Made by a program: the position numbers and the translations under genes. Source: Phoenix dactylifera (lineage: Eukaryota > Streptophyta > Magnoliopsida > Arecales > Arecaceae). From it: a stretch of 64,000 nucleotides of DNA. Each line of letters begins with the position of its first letter. The first letter of the stretch is position 1. The stretch is taken from the NCBI RefSeq assembly GCF_009389715.1, contig NC_052399.1:23135146-23199145 (forward strand). Reading direction: 5' to 3'. Positions 1 through 11,289 of this stretch are shown in pieces. The notes below the pieces were generated by a model. That model worked only from the letters and a program-made list of their open reading frames with translations, had not been told where the DNA came from and did not search any database.

Positions 1-22
1 TCACAAACCAAACACATCCTTA
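1..22. mobile_element. right end of a Tourist-like MITE cut by the window edge
   Basis: The first bases, ending in CAAACCAAACACATCC and followed by TTA, match the right termini of the two complete Tourist-like elements at 48509 and 56614 (CAAACCAAACGAGC then TTA). Only this end lies in the window, so the identification rests on about 19 bases. Confidence 0.35.
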
Positions 23-659
23 ATTTTTTTTGTATTGGACTTTATATAGAAAATCCAAGGATAATTAGCAGATTGATTACACTTGAATAACCTTTTCCAC
101 CATCCAAATAGGTCCTTGGTCCAAATAGTTCCTCATTAACTTCATCTTGTTCTCAAATTGTGCAATGTGACAGTTGATCTTTATATGCATTTGTTTCATG
201 TCCGAAATCGAAATCGTAATCGGAATCGAAATAGAAATAGAATTTGAATAATAGGAGAGAGTACAAACTAGATTTTGAAAAATTGCAGCAATTTTCGTTT
301 CCTTCGGAATCAGAATGACAATAGGACTCTTCCATTAACAAAATGGCTAGAATGAGAATCATTCATTTCTATTTGTATTTTAGAATCTAACTCCTCCTAA
401 CCAAACATGTCATTTATGATTGACCAGTCATGAACAATGGTAGCAAGCCATAAAGCTCTGGCCCTTATTTTGCTGCTAGTCAATCATTGTTACTAGTGTC
501 AACCGCAGAAGTTGGAAGACATGTGAAAGATTCTCTTTTATTTTGTTGTTGAAGAAAGAGAAAGGAGGAGGAAGGGACGAGCCCACCCCCGTGTAGCAGC
601 CCCTACTGGGCCCCCACCCCGCCAGGAGAATATTCAATACGGACAGAAATGACCATGTG
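23..659. other. intergenic, no gene seen
   Basis: AT-rich sequence with short degenerate repeats of the AATCGAAATCG kind around 205-245. Short open frames here have no recognisable domain. The CCTAACCAAACATG motif near 396-411 again resembles a MITE end, but no matching left end was found. Confidence 0.5.
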
Positions 660-931
660 TTGGACACTCCGGCCAGTTTTACTCATACCTTCTCCACCCG
701 TGGGCCCGGTTCGGATAATACTTCTCTAAGATTCGGCACGAATCCTCCGTGTGAGTATGTCACACCTGGCACCACCGAGGCAACCAGCAGACCAGTAGCC
801 CTTCCAAACCCTGTGTCCGAACAGGAAGCATCCGGTCTTCACAATTTAATCGATGCCCGTACGTTTCGAACTCAGAATCATTTGGTTGAAAGTAAGGCCC
901 CGTTCCACTGAGCTACCACCTCAATGGCGGT
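660..931 (-). mobile_element. tRNA-derived SINE candidate
   Basis: Read on the minus strand, 915-904 is TAGCTCAGTGGA, a perfect internal A box. About 30 bases further, 873-863 is GAGTTCGAAAC, close to the B box consensus. That spacing is what RNA polymerase III promoters of tRNAs and tRNA-derived SINEs use. The flanking sequence does not fold as a full tRNA, so a SINE or tRNA relic is preferred. The 3' limit near 660 is a guess and no target duplication was found. Confidence 0.4.
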
Positions 932-1895
932 GAAAGATTCTCTTTAGGCTAGTTAGATTTCTTACCATTATTTGCGGCCTCAACATATTTTAGATAATTT
1001 TTGTCCCCTTTGAAAAAATTGATTAGCAGCACACTTATCGGAGTGTTGTATATTGTTTCGTGTCTGGTTGTTGGCTCATGCCTATTGGATAATTTGGTTG
1101 TGCATAACCATGGCTGCTGTCACTTGAGGTTCTTTTCATAGAATGATATTTAAACTACAAGCTCTGCATGCGCACCCAGGAATTGGATATCCGTGCTCAA
1201 GCTATTGGGACGGTTTTGTTGATATAAAATTCTGAGCTGATTACAAGTTGCGTTCAATCGTGCTAGTTATGTTAGTGTTAATATAAAAAAACAGCAGGTT
1301 GCATTAGTGCCATCCCCTTGCATAAGACTTGTTATGTGGTAGTCGTAATTTCCCTAGTCACCCAAAGAAAATAGGCCATTAATGATAAGAAAAAAAGTAA
1401 TGATTGAAAGGACAGAACATTTCGACTTTGGCACAGTCGCTGTTTTAGCTGTTTACTGCAGGGCCAAATGGCGTTTTAGAAAGTCACTCATCTGTAAGCG
1501 CACGCTCTTCCCTTTCGTTTTCGCCTTTCGCTGTCCTGAGTCATCCTCTTGCTATTGTTCATTATTTTTAGAGGGGATGGTTTGGTGTTGGTTTGTGGCT
1601 GATGGGTGAGCTGAAGAGATTCCTTGGCATCTAGCTATTTATCTATTGGTTCTCGTGGTTGACCCACTATTTTATTTCATATGGTTTCGTCAGACAACAG
1701 GGGCAGTTAACCCCCTACTCTGGTTTCGTAACCAGAGGACCGGCAGTGTCGTCAAGTTTGCCGACTGTTGAATTTTCTTATTAGAAGAGATCTATACCTT
1801 TTGGCAAAAGGAGAACATCCTCCCTAAGCTCAACTTCTATGGTTTTTAGAATGCAAGTCTCCAAAATACAGGTTACATAGATTGCTCTTTGGTAT
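932..1895. other. intergenic, no gene seen
   Basis: Mixed-composition sequence with no recognisable coding frame, RNA gene or terminal repeat. Confidence 0.5.
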
Positions 1896-2113
1896 TGTTT
1901 TTTTTTTTTTTTGTTTGCTGAAGTAGATATATCATATATGTCGGATGCAAATATATTCAAAAAAATTAAAAGATAACAAATGCTAGAGAGCACTGGGTAA
2001 TCTCCTCTCTCCTAGTCATAGAGTTTTTTCTGAATAGTTAGCCACATACAAGGTTACCCAATCTGCTATCTTGTTAGCCTCACGATACACGTGCTTCACC
2101 TGCACAGTCTATT
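1896..2113 (-). mobile_element. LINE 3' end with RNase H tail
   Basis: On the minus strand the segment starts with a reading frame VKHVYREANKIADW, the conserved C-terminal helix of the RNase H domain carried by plant L1-type LINEs. It continues through a short 3' UTR to a poly(A) tract, seen as a T run at about 1897-1912. It is a 5'-truncated copy. The same tail recurs at 21350-21535. Confidence 0.7.
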
Positions 2114-2746
2114 GTTTTTTTTTCGATTGCAAGAGAAACTGGATCTTTGCAAAACCTAATTTTGATTTTTTTATTAAAAAATTATTTTTAATCATTGAAA
2201 TTTGTTATTTTTTCTGATAAATTACCTTGCGACCCACAAGCTGCCTCAAAATATTTTACAGTCAGATGGGTTCTGGTCTACTATGGCTTTCACCCGACGA
2301 CTTTCCGATGGTCGCCCGCCCTGTCATTGACCTCTATAGTAATTCAATGATACCATTGGGGTTCTTTGCCAAGAATCGATAGAATGGTGATCTCACACTG
2401 ATTGCATTTATACCTAACTTTAAAGTTGAACCATATCTCTCGCCTAATGTGGATCTCAAACTGGATCTCGTCCTAATAAATCCAAGGTTGAAGTAAAATA
2501 AAATAAAGAATAACATTTCCAGTAGCATTTATAATATTTCTTTTAATCTAAGAGCCGTAATTTAAGGTAGTTATCTATCTGCGACTCGTAGCTTTATTTG
2601 CCCTCTCCGCTCCATATTTATGAGTTTTATCTCATTATTTTCTGGCTTGCGCCTTTAGGACTTCCATAATATGGTCTCTGGGTATAGAACTGCAAACTGG
2701 AGGAGAGGTGGTTGAATCTCTCTCTCTCTAGACAAAGGGTAGATTG
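2114..2746. promoter_or_regulatory. 5' flank and leader of the PP2C gene
   Basis: No gene. The last part is the probable promoter and leader of the phosphatase gene, with a pyrimidine CT run at 2718-2731 just before the start codon. A CATATTTATG stretch near 2612 is a weak TATA candidate. The transcription start cannot be fixed by eye. Confidence 0.35.
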
Positions 2747-4625
2747 ATGGGGATCTGTCTTTCTTCTGAACCGTTGGAGAAACAAGAGAGTGACGAGAAC
2801 ATTGTGTGTGTAGTGGAAGAGGACGAATTTGGTTATGGCGAGGGGGAAGTGAGGATGCTCGCTTCCCTATATTCTCGGCAAGGGAAGAAGGGTCCAAACC
2901 AAGATGCTGCCATCCTCTGCACGGTATGTGACTTCGTATAATTCAGATCAAAAGCGTGCTTTTATTGTTTGAATAGATTGGATTACATGAATCACAAGCT
3001 TCATATATATTTTTTGGTTGGTGTTCGCATTCTTTGTTTAGATTGTTCTCGAAAGAAGGGAACAAAAGCTTCATTTTAGATAAAAACTTTCGTCTTTGAT
3101 CCGAAGTTGTATAGCTATGTGGTTTCTGTTTTCTTGGCCGGGGTGGGGGGAGGGAGTTGAAGGAACAAAAGCTTCATTTTAGATAAAAAATTGCAGACTT
3201 GCTTTTTCTAGTTCCACTTGATCTTTTTCTTTTCTCGGATGATCATTTGGATAAAATTCCAATTACAGAAAAGATCCTTGGATGTTAAGCCCTTAAAAGA
3301 AGAAAAATTCCCTGTAGAGGACCGTAAACCCAGGATCCTCTAAATACAATAGACTATTTATGCAATTCTCTCCTCTGCTGTTTAATTCACTTATAAACCG
3401 CTTAGAAGATATATTATTAGAGTTTTAACGAGGACTGAGTTCCTATTTCCTTCCCTCAAATTTAAAAGGGTTATGGAATGGAGGAAGGAGTATTCTGTGG
3501 AGTGTTTGATGGGCATGGGAGGAACGGTCACATTGTCAGCAGGCTAGTCAGAGACTACCTTCCTTCCTTGCTTCTCAGACAACGCAACGCCCTTCTGCTC
3601 GCCGAGGAAGAGTCTGATGACTCCAGTGATGGCACTGATGCAAGCTCGGTGGATGCTGATGATTCCTCCCTCTCATCGCCTGAGACGTTTGATGAGTGGA
3701 AAGCGGTTTTCATTCAGGCTTTTAGAGTCATGGACAAGGAACTCAAACTCCAACCTAACTTGGACTTCTCCTTTAGTGGAACAACAGCAGTGTCCATCAT
3801 TAAACAGGTATAATACGGGCGTGGCTTAGTTATGTTGAAGAATTTCTCTACATGTTCTTAATCTGATAACAGGGAAAGGATTTAATTATCGCCAACCTTG
3901 GAGATTCAAGGGCGATCATGGGAACCATCTCTGAAGAGGGTCGCCATGAGGCCATGCAGCTTACGACCGATCTGAAGCCCTGTGTTCCTAGTAAGCAGTC
4001 TCTTCTCCCTGTATCAAACTGAAGGCTGAACCTATATTAATTATATCAAATTGGTTGTGCAGAAGAAGCCGCGCGAATAAGGAAGAACAATGGCCGAATC
4101 TTTGCACTGAAGGATGAGCCACACACCCAGCGTGTATGGTTACCAAATGATAACTACCCGGGGCTTGCCATGGCTCGTGCTTTCGGAGACTTCCAGCTGA
4201 AGGACTATGGCGTAATCTCCATCCCTCAGGTCTCGTACCGCCGCCTATCAGAAAGAGACCAATTCATAGTTCTAGCAACTGATGGGGTAATGATGCAAGC
4301 TTTCTTTCAAAACCATCAAGATTCAGCTGACCTTTCTTTCCTTAATGGTTATCTCTGACTTCGTTCTATGTATGATGTTGTTGGGCTGAAGGTATGGGAT
4401 GTCCTCAGCAATGAACGAGTCGTATCGATCGTGTGGTCCGCAGAGAGCAAAGAGGACGCATCAAAAGCATTGGTAGAAGCAGCGGTTCGTGCATGGAGAT
4501 CCAAGTTTCCTACTTCCAAGGTGGATGATTGCTCTGCTGCTTGCCTCTTCCTGCAAGATAGGTGGCAGGGCCTAATGATTCCAAGGGTCAAGAAGGCTTC
4601 GAACTTCTGCGCTTTTGGTGCCTAG
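2747..4625 (+). CDS. protein phosphatase 2C, clade-E type, 5 exons, 363 aa
   Basis: Serine/threonine phosphatase of the metal-dependent PPM/PP2C family. Exons: 2747-2923, 3469-3807, 3873-3990, 4063-4286, 4392-4625; all junctions are GT/AG and the frame is continuous. The start MGICLS carries Gly2, Cys4 and Ser6, the pattern for N-myristoylation plus palmitoylation, so plasma-membrane attachment is expected. The catalytic core is complete: QD at 52-53, the metal-binding FDGHG at 72-76, SGTTAV at 162-167, NLGDSRA at 180-186, GLAMARAFGD, ATDGVWD around residues 283-289, and the C-terminal DDCS at 331-334. A nonconserved acidic Ser/Asp insert follows the FDGHG region. It resembles Arabidopsis clade-E PP2Cs such as those starting MGICxSSE. 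An in-frame TTG lies just upstream, but the ATG at 2747 is the sensible start. Confidence 0.93.
3059..3189 (+). repeat. 30-bp direct repeat in PP2C intron 1
   Basis: GGAACAAAAGCTTCATTTTA followed by GATAAAAA occurs at about 3059-3086 and again at 3162-3189, nearly identical. It lies within intron 1 and looks like a local duplication without coding effect. Confidence 0.7.
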
Positions 4626-6006
4626 AATGGCTCATCAAATGCATATGGTGTACAAGGAAACAAACAACAGATGCATAGTAGTATGAGGTTGAAAAATGCT
4701 TCATCTCCCACAAAACCTCCCCAAAACTTGTTCGATTCATAGTTTCTTTAATGCCAGTAAATCTCACTTGGAAATTATAGCCATCCAATCTTTAATAGAA
4801 TGCCTGCTATCATAGTGTGATATCCATGTTTAAGCAGGAAATGTGTCTCTTTTTGCGCCCAGTAGAAGATAACATTAACTATTTCTTTAAGTTAGATACA
4901 ATATTTTTCTCTGAAGAAAAAAAATATTAGATATGGTATTTACATTGCAGAGAAAGAAAAAAGAAGAAAAATTACTTATTTGATGTTTTGAATGATTCGG
5001 TAAATGATAACTGAACAACTACTTTAATTCAAGAATAACTTGAAAATTAACATAAATTTAAATTTATAACTTGAAACAGGGTTTTTTTTTTCAAAAGCAC
5101 AGCTAGAAAGTAGATGCCTCTTGACATCAAGGCCTCACTTTCTATGATGGCAGGTTTTCTTCATGTTTATTGGGACGAGACAATTCAACCATACCCAAAC
5201 AGAGTCATAAATTTGCTTATGTTCTTGCGATATTCTTTTTTGAGGAACACGTTCTTGTGATATATCAGGGGAAAATAGAGCACTGGTAGAATTCTATGCA
5301 TTACAATAATAGACAAGAAATAAGCAAATTAAGCACTCAATGCAAAAGACTAGAAGAAATGTTGTCCACTGGATGGAGCTATCCAGAGATCCCTTTGAAC
5401 TTGAAGATAGAAACTATCATCAAACCAACTCAAACAACTAGAAAATTAAAACTATGGGTCGCCCATTGGCTCATGATTGCTCAATGATACGTGATTAAGA
5501 TTCCTCATAGCATTCATGATCTCATAATTTATCCAATATCTTCTACCCTGCTTTCATGCTCTCATGGTCATGCATTGAGTAGGTATGAGGAGGATCGGAT
5601 CATGGCAAACCAGAAGATGATCATGAACGTGGAATGCATGTACCTGTTTTTCCTCCATAATGATGTATCTAACACCCTCTGGCCTTCTGATATGTCATCT
5701 CATGTCTATTGATGCAAGCAATGGCCTTTTTATTCAGCAACAATATTGCTAAGAGATGCCAATAGGCAGCCATACAAAGATCCATCTTGTCGGTTTTTCT
5801 CTTGACGTCAAGGCAAAATCTGATAACTAGCAAACGATTATAAGTTGAGAAGCACTGATAAGAGGGGAGAAAGAATGAGATACGAGAGAGCAAGAAATCT
5901 TGTTATTAAGCGCAAAGAATGAGATGAAAGCACATGAAATCCATGAAATGCCAAAATCTTTTTTTTCCTTTTATTTCTTCTATTTTCTTGGAAATCTTGT
6001 TATTAA
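4626..6006. other. PP2C 3' region and intergenic
   Basis: The first 150-200 bases are the likely 3' UTR of the phosphatase gene. The rest is AT-rich. Two short similar stretches, near 5111-5130 (TTGACATCAAGGC) and 5798-5813 (TTGACGTCAAGGC), may be remains of the same element. No gene is seen. Confidence 0.45.
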
Positions 6007-6271
6007 GGACTTGTTTGGAAAATTTAGCAGGATTGGGCTGGATTTTCTATAGGAATCGGGATTCTTAGCCTGCTCAGCTCGTTTTCTTCTAAAAGCCCTG
6101 TTGGACTGCAGGGATAGAAGAAGAGAAGATCCATGGAGATCTTTTTCTTCCTCTCACAAGACTTGGTCTGGAGAAGGATTGGGTTGATACGAGCCTTACT
6201 TAAATAGACTGTGTAATCCATGATCCTATGGAAAATCCAGCCCGATCCTGCTATATTTTCTAAACAGGCCC
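6007..6271. mobile_element. MITE with long TIRs and TAA duplication (PIF/Harbinger-like)
   Basis: The left end GGACTTGTTTGGAAAATTTA and the reverse complement of the right end GGGCCTGTTTAGAAAATATA match for about 50 bases, continuing through AGCAGGATYGGGCTGGATTT. The direct 3-bp repeat TAA flanks the element (6004-6006 and 6272-6274). Length (265 bp), TIRs and a TWA duplication fit Tourist/Stowaway-size elements mobilised by PIF/Harbinger transposases. No coding capacity. Confidence 0.75.
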
Positions 6272-7789
6272 TAAGCACTAAGTTCTGCCACTACGGTCAG
6301 TAAAATCAAGTTATTTTCGCTCATGAGAGGATGAAATTCAACTGATTTCTTCTATGAATAACCCCTCCACCAAGTTCACAGGTCAAAATCCTTTCAGTCA
6401 CAGCCACTGCCAGTGTTTGCCGGCCAGTTTTTTGCTCCATGCATTGTATGCAACTCTTTTTTGGGCACATCCTAATTTTAGTATTGCTAGCTCATGAAGC
6501 TAGACACCTGGCTTCACTACAACTTCTGAAAAGATATTATTCATCTCTTGAGCATTCCCTTGGAAGAGATTCAATTCAGTACATAGGTATACTGAGAATG
6601 GTATACGGAAGGTGAGGACGTTGTTGAAGCTATTGGAAGTGAGGTGGATTGATATGCTGAGATTCAGAACATTGTCTGTTGACATTGAAGCACAAAATCC
6701 AGAAGAGATGTCAATATCCAATTTGTGTGGCTAACAGAGACTCACCATTTCCTTCTTATTGGTTGTTCACCAAATTAGTCACAAGTCATGTGTTCGAGAG
6801 GCTTCAATTTCATTTCTATGAGACCATTTGTCGATACATTGGTTGCTGAATATTATATTGGAAAACTATGCTTTGCAGAGCAAGCACAAGAAGCTATGAT
6901 CATTTACAAAAGAAAATAATAATTGGGGTTTGGGAATCATTGAAGAGTTAGTTCAAACAATAAAGTAGCTCAGATTAATTTGGTCATTTACTCAACAAAC
7001 TTTACTAAACGAACTCAAGAATTCCTGGTTTCAGTAATGGCATTCTTTATTACTTGGTGCTCCCCCTTTAAAAGCTAATTACCTTAATATTTAGATTAAA
7101 ATAAAATATATACACTGTATTATATAAATATAAAAATAATACTGTAACATAATACTAATATAATATTACACTGAACAATAATATCTCATTCATGCATTAT
7201 AATAATCTTATACTATATTAATAACAATAAATGTAATACTTTATATTAAAGTATTGTATTATAATTATTTACTAATAATAGATACATTATGTTATGTTCT
7301 GTTACATTATATCATATAATATTATATTAATAATAATAATATATTACATTATAATAATATTATACTAAGTAATAATAATTTAATGTGTAATAATATGTAA
7401 TGTTACGTTATACTATGCCATATTATACTATGTTACTATCATTATTATATCATAATAATAACCATATTTTAAGAGCATATATTATTATATACTTATAATA
7501 TTATATTATTATATTATTCAAAATAAATAATTTGTAAAATAAGAATATTTTATAACAATAATTTTTAATTGTACAAAGAATTAAAAAATTGAAAGCACTC
7601 TACAATATCTTTTATTATGATTTTGTCATGCTAAAAGCACTTTCTTAATTTTATTACCAACCAAATGCTAAAATTTTGTGACACTTTAGAAGTATAGTTA
7701 CCAAACACCAAATACTTTTTGTTAAAAGCTCTACTGGCAAAAGCTCTACTTCTAAAAGCTTTACTGTCAATAATGGGATAATGGAACAG
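6272..7789. other. intergenic, very AT-rich block
   Basis: From about 7080 to 7530 the sequence is almost pure A/T with TAATAATAT words. After it, 7600-7770 contains AAAGCACT, ACCAACCAAATGC and AAAGCTCTAC motifs like those at ends of plant MITEs, but the matching left end was not found. No gene seen. Confidence 0.45.
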
Positions 7790-8075
7790 GTAGTCATGCA
7801 TTACATTGGCTGGGACACCCTCTTATCTCCTAAGCAACAAGGGGGTCTTGCTCTTAGAAATTTGCATTGGCTCAAGCATGCTTTGATCGATGGGGAGGCA
7901 TGCGAAGAATTCCCTCTGGGTCAAGTTGGTGCTAAAGGAGTATGGCCTACATGAACCACGAACAAACCTATCCCACAGTCAATCCTCATGCAGTTGGAAA
8001 GCGGTGGTAAATAGTTTCAAGGACAGAAGAGAATGTGCTTAATCGTAGGTAATGGTGAATCCACACACACTGTTA
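7790..8075 (+). mobile_element. LINE reverse transcriptase C-terminal fragment
   Basis: The plus-strand frame reads WDTLLSPKQQGGLALRNLH, matching the WDxLCxPKxxGGLGIRNL motif just C-terminal to the reverse transcriptase of plant LINEs. Weak similarity continues into the linker (WKAVV...VGNGES). Degenerate and isolated, with no ends visible. Confidence 0.6.
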
Positions 8076-8898
8076 ATAGTCCTAGAAATTTTGACAACAC
8101 CTATTTTTGAGTATTAACAAAGGAAGCAAGTCGTTTCCTATTTTTATTAATAAAAAATACAATAATTTACAAAGGTCGACAATATCTATTGTTTATAAAT
8201 GTCCTCTTGTTAATTTGCATTATAACCTTGATACTATGGTCTCTCATTTTATTACTAACCATGATTGGAATACTGCACCAATTTGAAACAGGTAATTAGT
8301 GATGACAATGAATAGCAGATCCCTTGACTATCTCCCTTGCTAATTCTGTGGATTGCTTTGATTTGAGGGATACCAGGTCTACTAGGCTAATTATCTTGTA
8401 CAAAGTTTTCCATTCTATATGTGCACCGAAATTGTTATATTTAGCCATCATTAAAGTTCTTTACTTAATATACAATATATATTAATGATATTGGTATCAA
8501 TTTGTACGATGATCATTAAAGCTTGTTGCGCAATATATCATAAAAATTTAGCTATTTAAGTCTTCTGTTTATTATAATTTATTATAAGATCGAGTTGAAT
8601 ATTATAATGATTGTGGTTGGTAGGCGGTCACACGGTGTAGAGTTCTTATCACAACAATAACCACAACAGTAACAACAATTTAGTAATAACAATAACAGCA
8701 ACAACAATGAAAATAATAATGATGGTGATGACAAGTCATGAAATACCATGTAAATTTCATAGACTAATTAGCCAGTGATTGCATGGGTAGGACAAGAAGA
8801 GGAGAGAAACGCATGATGAATAAAAGTTCTATGATCTTAACAATATAAATGCCCCATATTTTAATTCACTTTAACCATTGCTTGAAGTAAAAAGGTCT

Positions 8899-9456
8899 TC
8901 ATTTCCCAAGTAAAAGCGCAATATCCATGCTAATTTGACAGAGTTCGCTCATAATCACATTTCTTTCGGTTAATGGAGATTTGATTTTAGGTGGGGAAGA
9001 ATTGTTGAAAGCTTCCTCGCATGCTGCAGCCTCGTCAGATGCAGTCCCTACCTCAGTCTGAAGGTCATCGTACTTCTTTGAAGCCAGGGACCGGAGAGCT
9101 ATCCGAACAACGTCAATTGCACTTTCGTAATTTTTAGCACATCTAATAAGGCATTTCTTTAGGTTGAGATCACCTGTGTCATTGAACATCCTAGAGACGG
9201 TCTTGAAAGAAGCTGAAGCATAGTCCAAAGAATTCCGTAGTGATATGTTGGTGAGCTGATATAGATCAGCCTTGTAGCTATCAGGATCAGATGACAAAGT
9301 TGAGACACACAGTTCGAAATACTTGGTTGCTTTGCATGCCTGTTGAATCAAATCTGAGACTTCTAGGGGGGTCTCCAATGGATAAGAGAAGCCTGTGGAA
9401 AGAGGAAGATAGAGAAAAAGTATCAAAACAAGAGGGGATGCCATCAGTACTTTCAT
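8899..9456 (-). CDS. pectin methylesterase inhibitor (PMEI/invertase-inhibitor family), 185 aa
   Basis: Intronless gene for a secreted inhibitor of cell-wall pectin methylesterase or invertase; the two cannot be told apart by eye. The start is the ATG at 9456; the frame opens four codons upstream at a TTG, which is unlikely to be used. Residues 1-22 are a hydrophobic signal peptide (MKVLMASPLVLILFLYL). Six cysteines lie at 41, 50, 102, 106, 146 and 173. C41-C50 matches the first PMEI disulphide and C102 or C106 with C146 the second. The TASDEAAACEEAF segment around 138-150 is the typical conserved helix. Length is normal for the family. It lies inside a locally duplicated block. Confidence 0.88.
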   Translation of the reverse strand: MKVLMASPLVLILFLYLPLSTGFSYPLETPLEVSDLIQQACKATKYFELCVSTLSSDPDSYKADLYQLTNISLRNSLDYASASFKTVSRMFNDTGDLNLKKCLIRCAKNYESAIDVVRIALRSLASKKYDDLQTEVGTASDEAAACEEAFNNSSPPKIKSPLTERNVIMSELCQISMDIALLLGK

Positions 9457-9525
9457 TGATCTCTCCAAGGACTAGGATGAAGATCTACATTTCTATTACA
9501 TATATTTAAAGGAGAATCTCGGTTT

Positions 9526-9533
9526 GTATAAAG
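9526..9533 (-). promoter_or_regulatory. TATA box candidate for PMEI
   Basis: On the minus strand TTTATACA lies about 70 bases before the ATG. A second A/T-rich candidate (TTTAAATATATG) is nearer, at about 9500-9511, but leaves little room for a leader. Confidence 0.4.
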
Positions 9534-10222
9534 TTTTCCCTTCATCATATAGATGCCAACATTAATAATTTCAGTAATCATTAAAGTTCATTGCTACGGT
9601 GTTAATGCGCACAATCATCATTAAAGCGTGTTGCTTAATGTGAAATAGAAATTTGACTATTTAAGCTTTATATTTATTATAATTTATTACATCATCAATA
9701 TTGTTTTAAAAAAATAGTTGGAAAAGGGAAAAAAAATTGTACCTTTTAATGACGAGATTTTCTACCCAGATCTCATCTTGTGCAAAATTTTCATTTACTA
9801 TATACATGTTGAAATTATTAATATATCTAGTAATTATTAAAGTTCATTTCTTAATATACAATATATATTAATGATACTGGTATGCATGTGCATGATCATT
9901 ATTAAGGCTCATTGCTTAATATGCAATAGAAATTTGGCTATGTATTTAAACCTTCTATTTATTTTAATTTATTACATAGTCAATATTGCTTTGGAAAAAT
10001 AGTTGGAAAAAGAAGAAAAATTGAACCTTGTATCTCACACTATTCTAGTATTAATGATGAGAGCTTCTACATAAATTTTTCCATTCCATGCTCATGCCAA
10101 AATTATTAATGTATTTAATCATCATAAAAGTTTTTTACTTAATATACAATATATACTAATGATATTGGCATTAATATATACTATTATCATTAAAGTTCAT
10201 TGTTTAATATGCAACAGATTTA

Positions 10223-10310
10223 TATAGAAAGATAGAGAAAAAGCATCAAGACAAGAGGGGATGCCATCAGTACTTTCATCTCTCCGAGGACTAGGATGAA
10301 GTCCTGAATG
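10223..10310 (-). pseudogene. truncated PMEI copy (5' end only)
   Basis: The minus strand from 10279 reads MKVLMASPLVLMLFLYLSI then a stop. This copies the signal peptide of the gene at 8899-9456 with few differences, and the leader GGACTAGGATGAAG is shared too. After codon 17 the similarity ends and the AT-rich repeat unit begins, so the copy lost its whole mature domain. Its own upstream side has TTTATATATCAAGG near 10350. Confidence 0.8.
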
Positions 10311-10612
10311 TTAAAGATGAGATGGCCTAGGTGAATAAGCATGGCAGGGTTTATATATCAAGGGGGACATGGAGGTCCATCTCTGGGATGCTTTGTTGAC
10401 CGGATATTTCATTCTTGTCCCTGCTTCCAGTGATGGCCTTATATCAATCATAAAAGTAGTACTTTTTTCCCTCAAATACTACTACTGTTGAACAACATTC
10501 AAGTCATCATCCAACTTGTTACAAACCATTGTAAAACCATAGCACAAACCTACTTATCAAATGCTACTTTATTTATCTTCCATCAACCAGCACCAACTTT
10601 ACTGTGGTTTGT

Positions 10613-11185
10613 CTAAACCTTGCAGCTTTCACTGGGTGGATCCCAGATAGCCGGAAGGAGAAACTTCCGGTCACCGGGAGCATAAACATTAGAACTTGCA
10701 TGGCTTTTGCTATCGTTCATCAACTTCCCAGGGTATCCTGGGTAGGCCCCCGGGCCGAAGAACCCGGCGCATGCTGTTGAAGCCTCCGATGGTACAGCTG
10801 GTAGTACCCATCGTGGAATGGGTTTGTGGCGGCCCTTGCAATGAGTACTTCCGCCGCGTTCATGACCATCCCATCCACGCCAGCTCCGTTCGAAGCCACC
10901 AGTGGCGGCGCCGGTGGTCCGTTGGGCGCCTGGGCGAACGGCCATGCGCATAAGCCTGGGCACTGGACGCCGGGGTCGCCGACATGGGCCGTGATGGCAT
11001 ATATTTTTGCCCGGAGACAGCAAAACCGTGCCGTTGAAGCCGCATGAACCCATGCAGAACTGCTCGACAGTGACGTCGGAGGCTGTGAGGACCAAGTAAA
11101 TCCCGCTGGGGTCGAAGGGGAAGATGTTTTTGGCCACGGAAGTTATCATCAAGTTGGCTAAATTGACCCGGTTGAGAGATTCATC
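10613..11185 (-). pseudogene. EXORDIUM-like (phosphate-induced protein 1) pseudogene
   Basis: EXO/EXL proteins are secreted, brassinosteroid-linked cell-wall growth factors. The minus strand shows family blocks in order: FPFDPSGIYLVLTASDV, QFCMGSCGFNG, AHVGDPGVQCPGLCAWPF, NGAGVDGMVMNAAEVL, CAGFFGPGAYPGYPGKLM, KFLLPAIWDP. The central blocks are in a different frame from the outer ones, so there are two frame changes, one near 11010 and one near 10785. The N-terminal half with the signal peptide is missing. Either a decayed gene copy or two base errors in the assembly. It is GC-rich in the middle, unlike its surroundings. Similarity stops near 11185. Confidence 0.82.
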
Positions 11186-11289
11186 CCAGTGGCAAATGGA
11201 GCTAAGAAATGTCTTGAAAAGCATAGTGTCCCAGAAGTAGAAGAAGAGAATGTCAAAAGTATGGTCTTTGTGGCCGACAGTCAACATAT

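Larger units (their letters stand above)
8397..10222. repeat. four dispersed copies of a ~150-210 bp AT-rich unit around PMEI
   Basis: Related copies lie at about 8397-8597, 9517-9690, 9772-9982 and 10078-10222. Shared words include TCATTAAAGTT, TTAATATACAATATATA, GCTTAATATGCAATAGAAAT and TATTTATTATAATTTATTA in the same order. Copy 1 lies 3' of the intact PMEI gene and copy 4 directly 3' of the PMEI fragment at 10223. The block therefore looks like repeated duplication of a PMEI gene plus its 3' flank, after which most coding parts were lost. Confidence 0.65.

Noticed and set aside
657-911. 84-codon open frame at the left edge
   Set aside because: It overlaps the SINE candidate on the opposite strand and has no recognisable motif.
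10826-11047. Plus-strand frames over the EXORDIUM-like pseudogene
   Set aside because: Shadows caused by GC-rich coding DNA on the minus strand.
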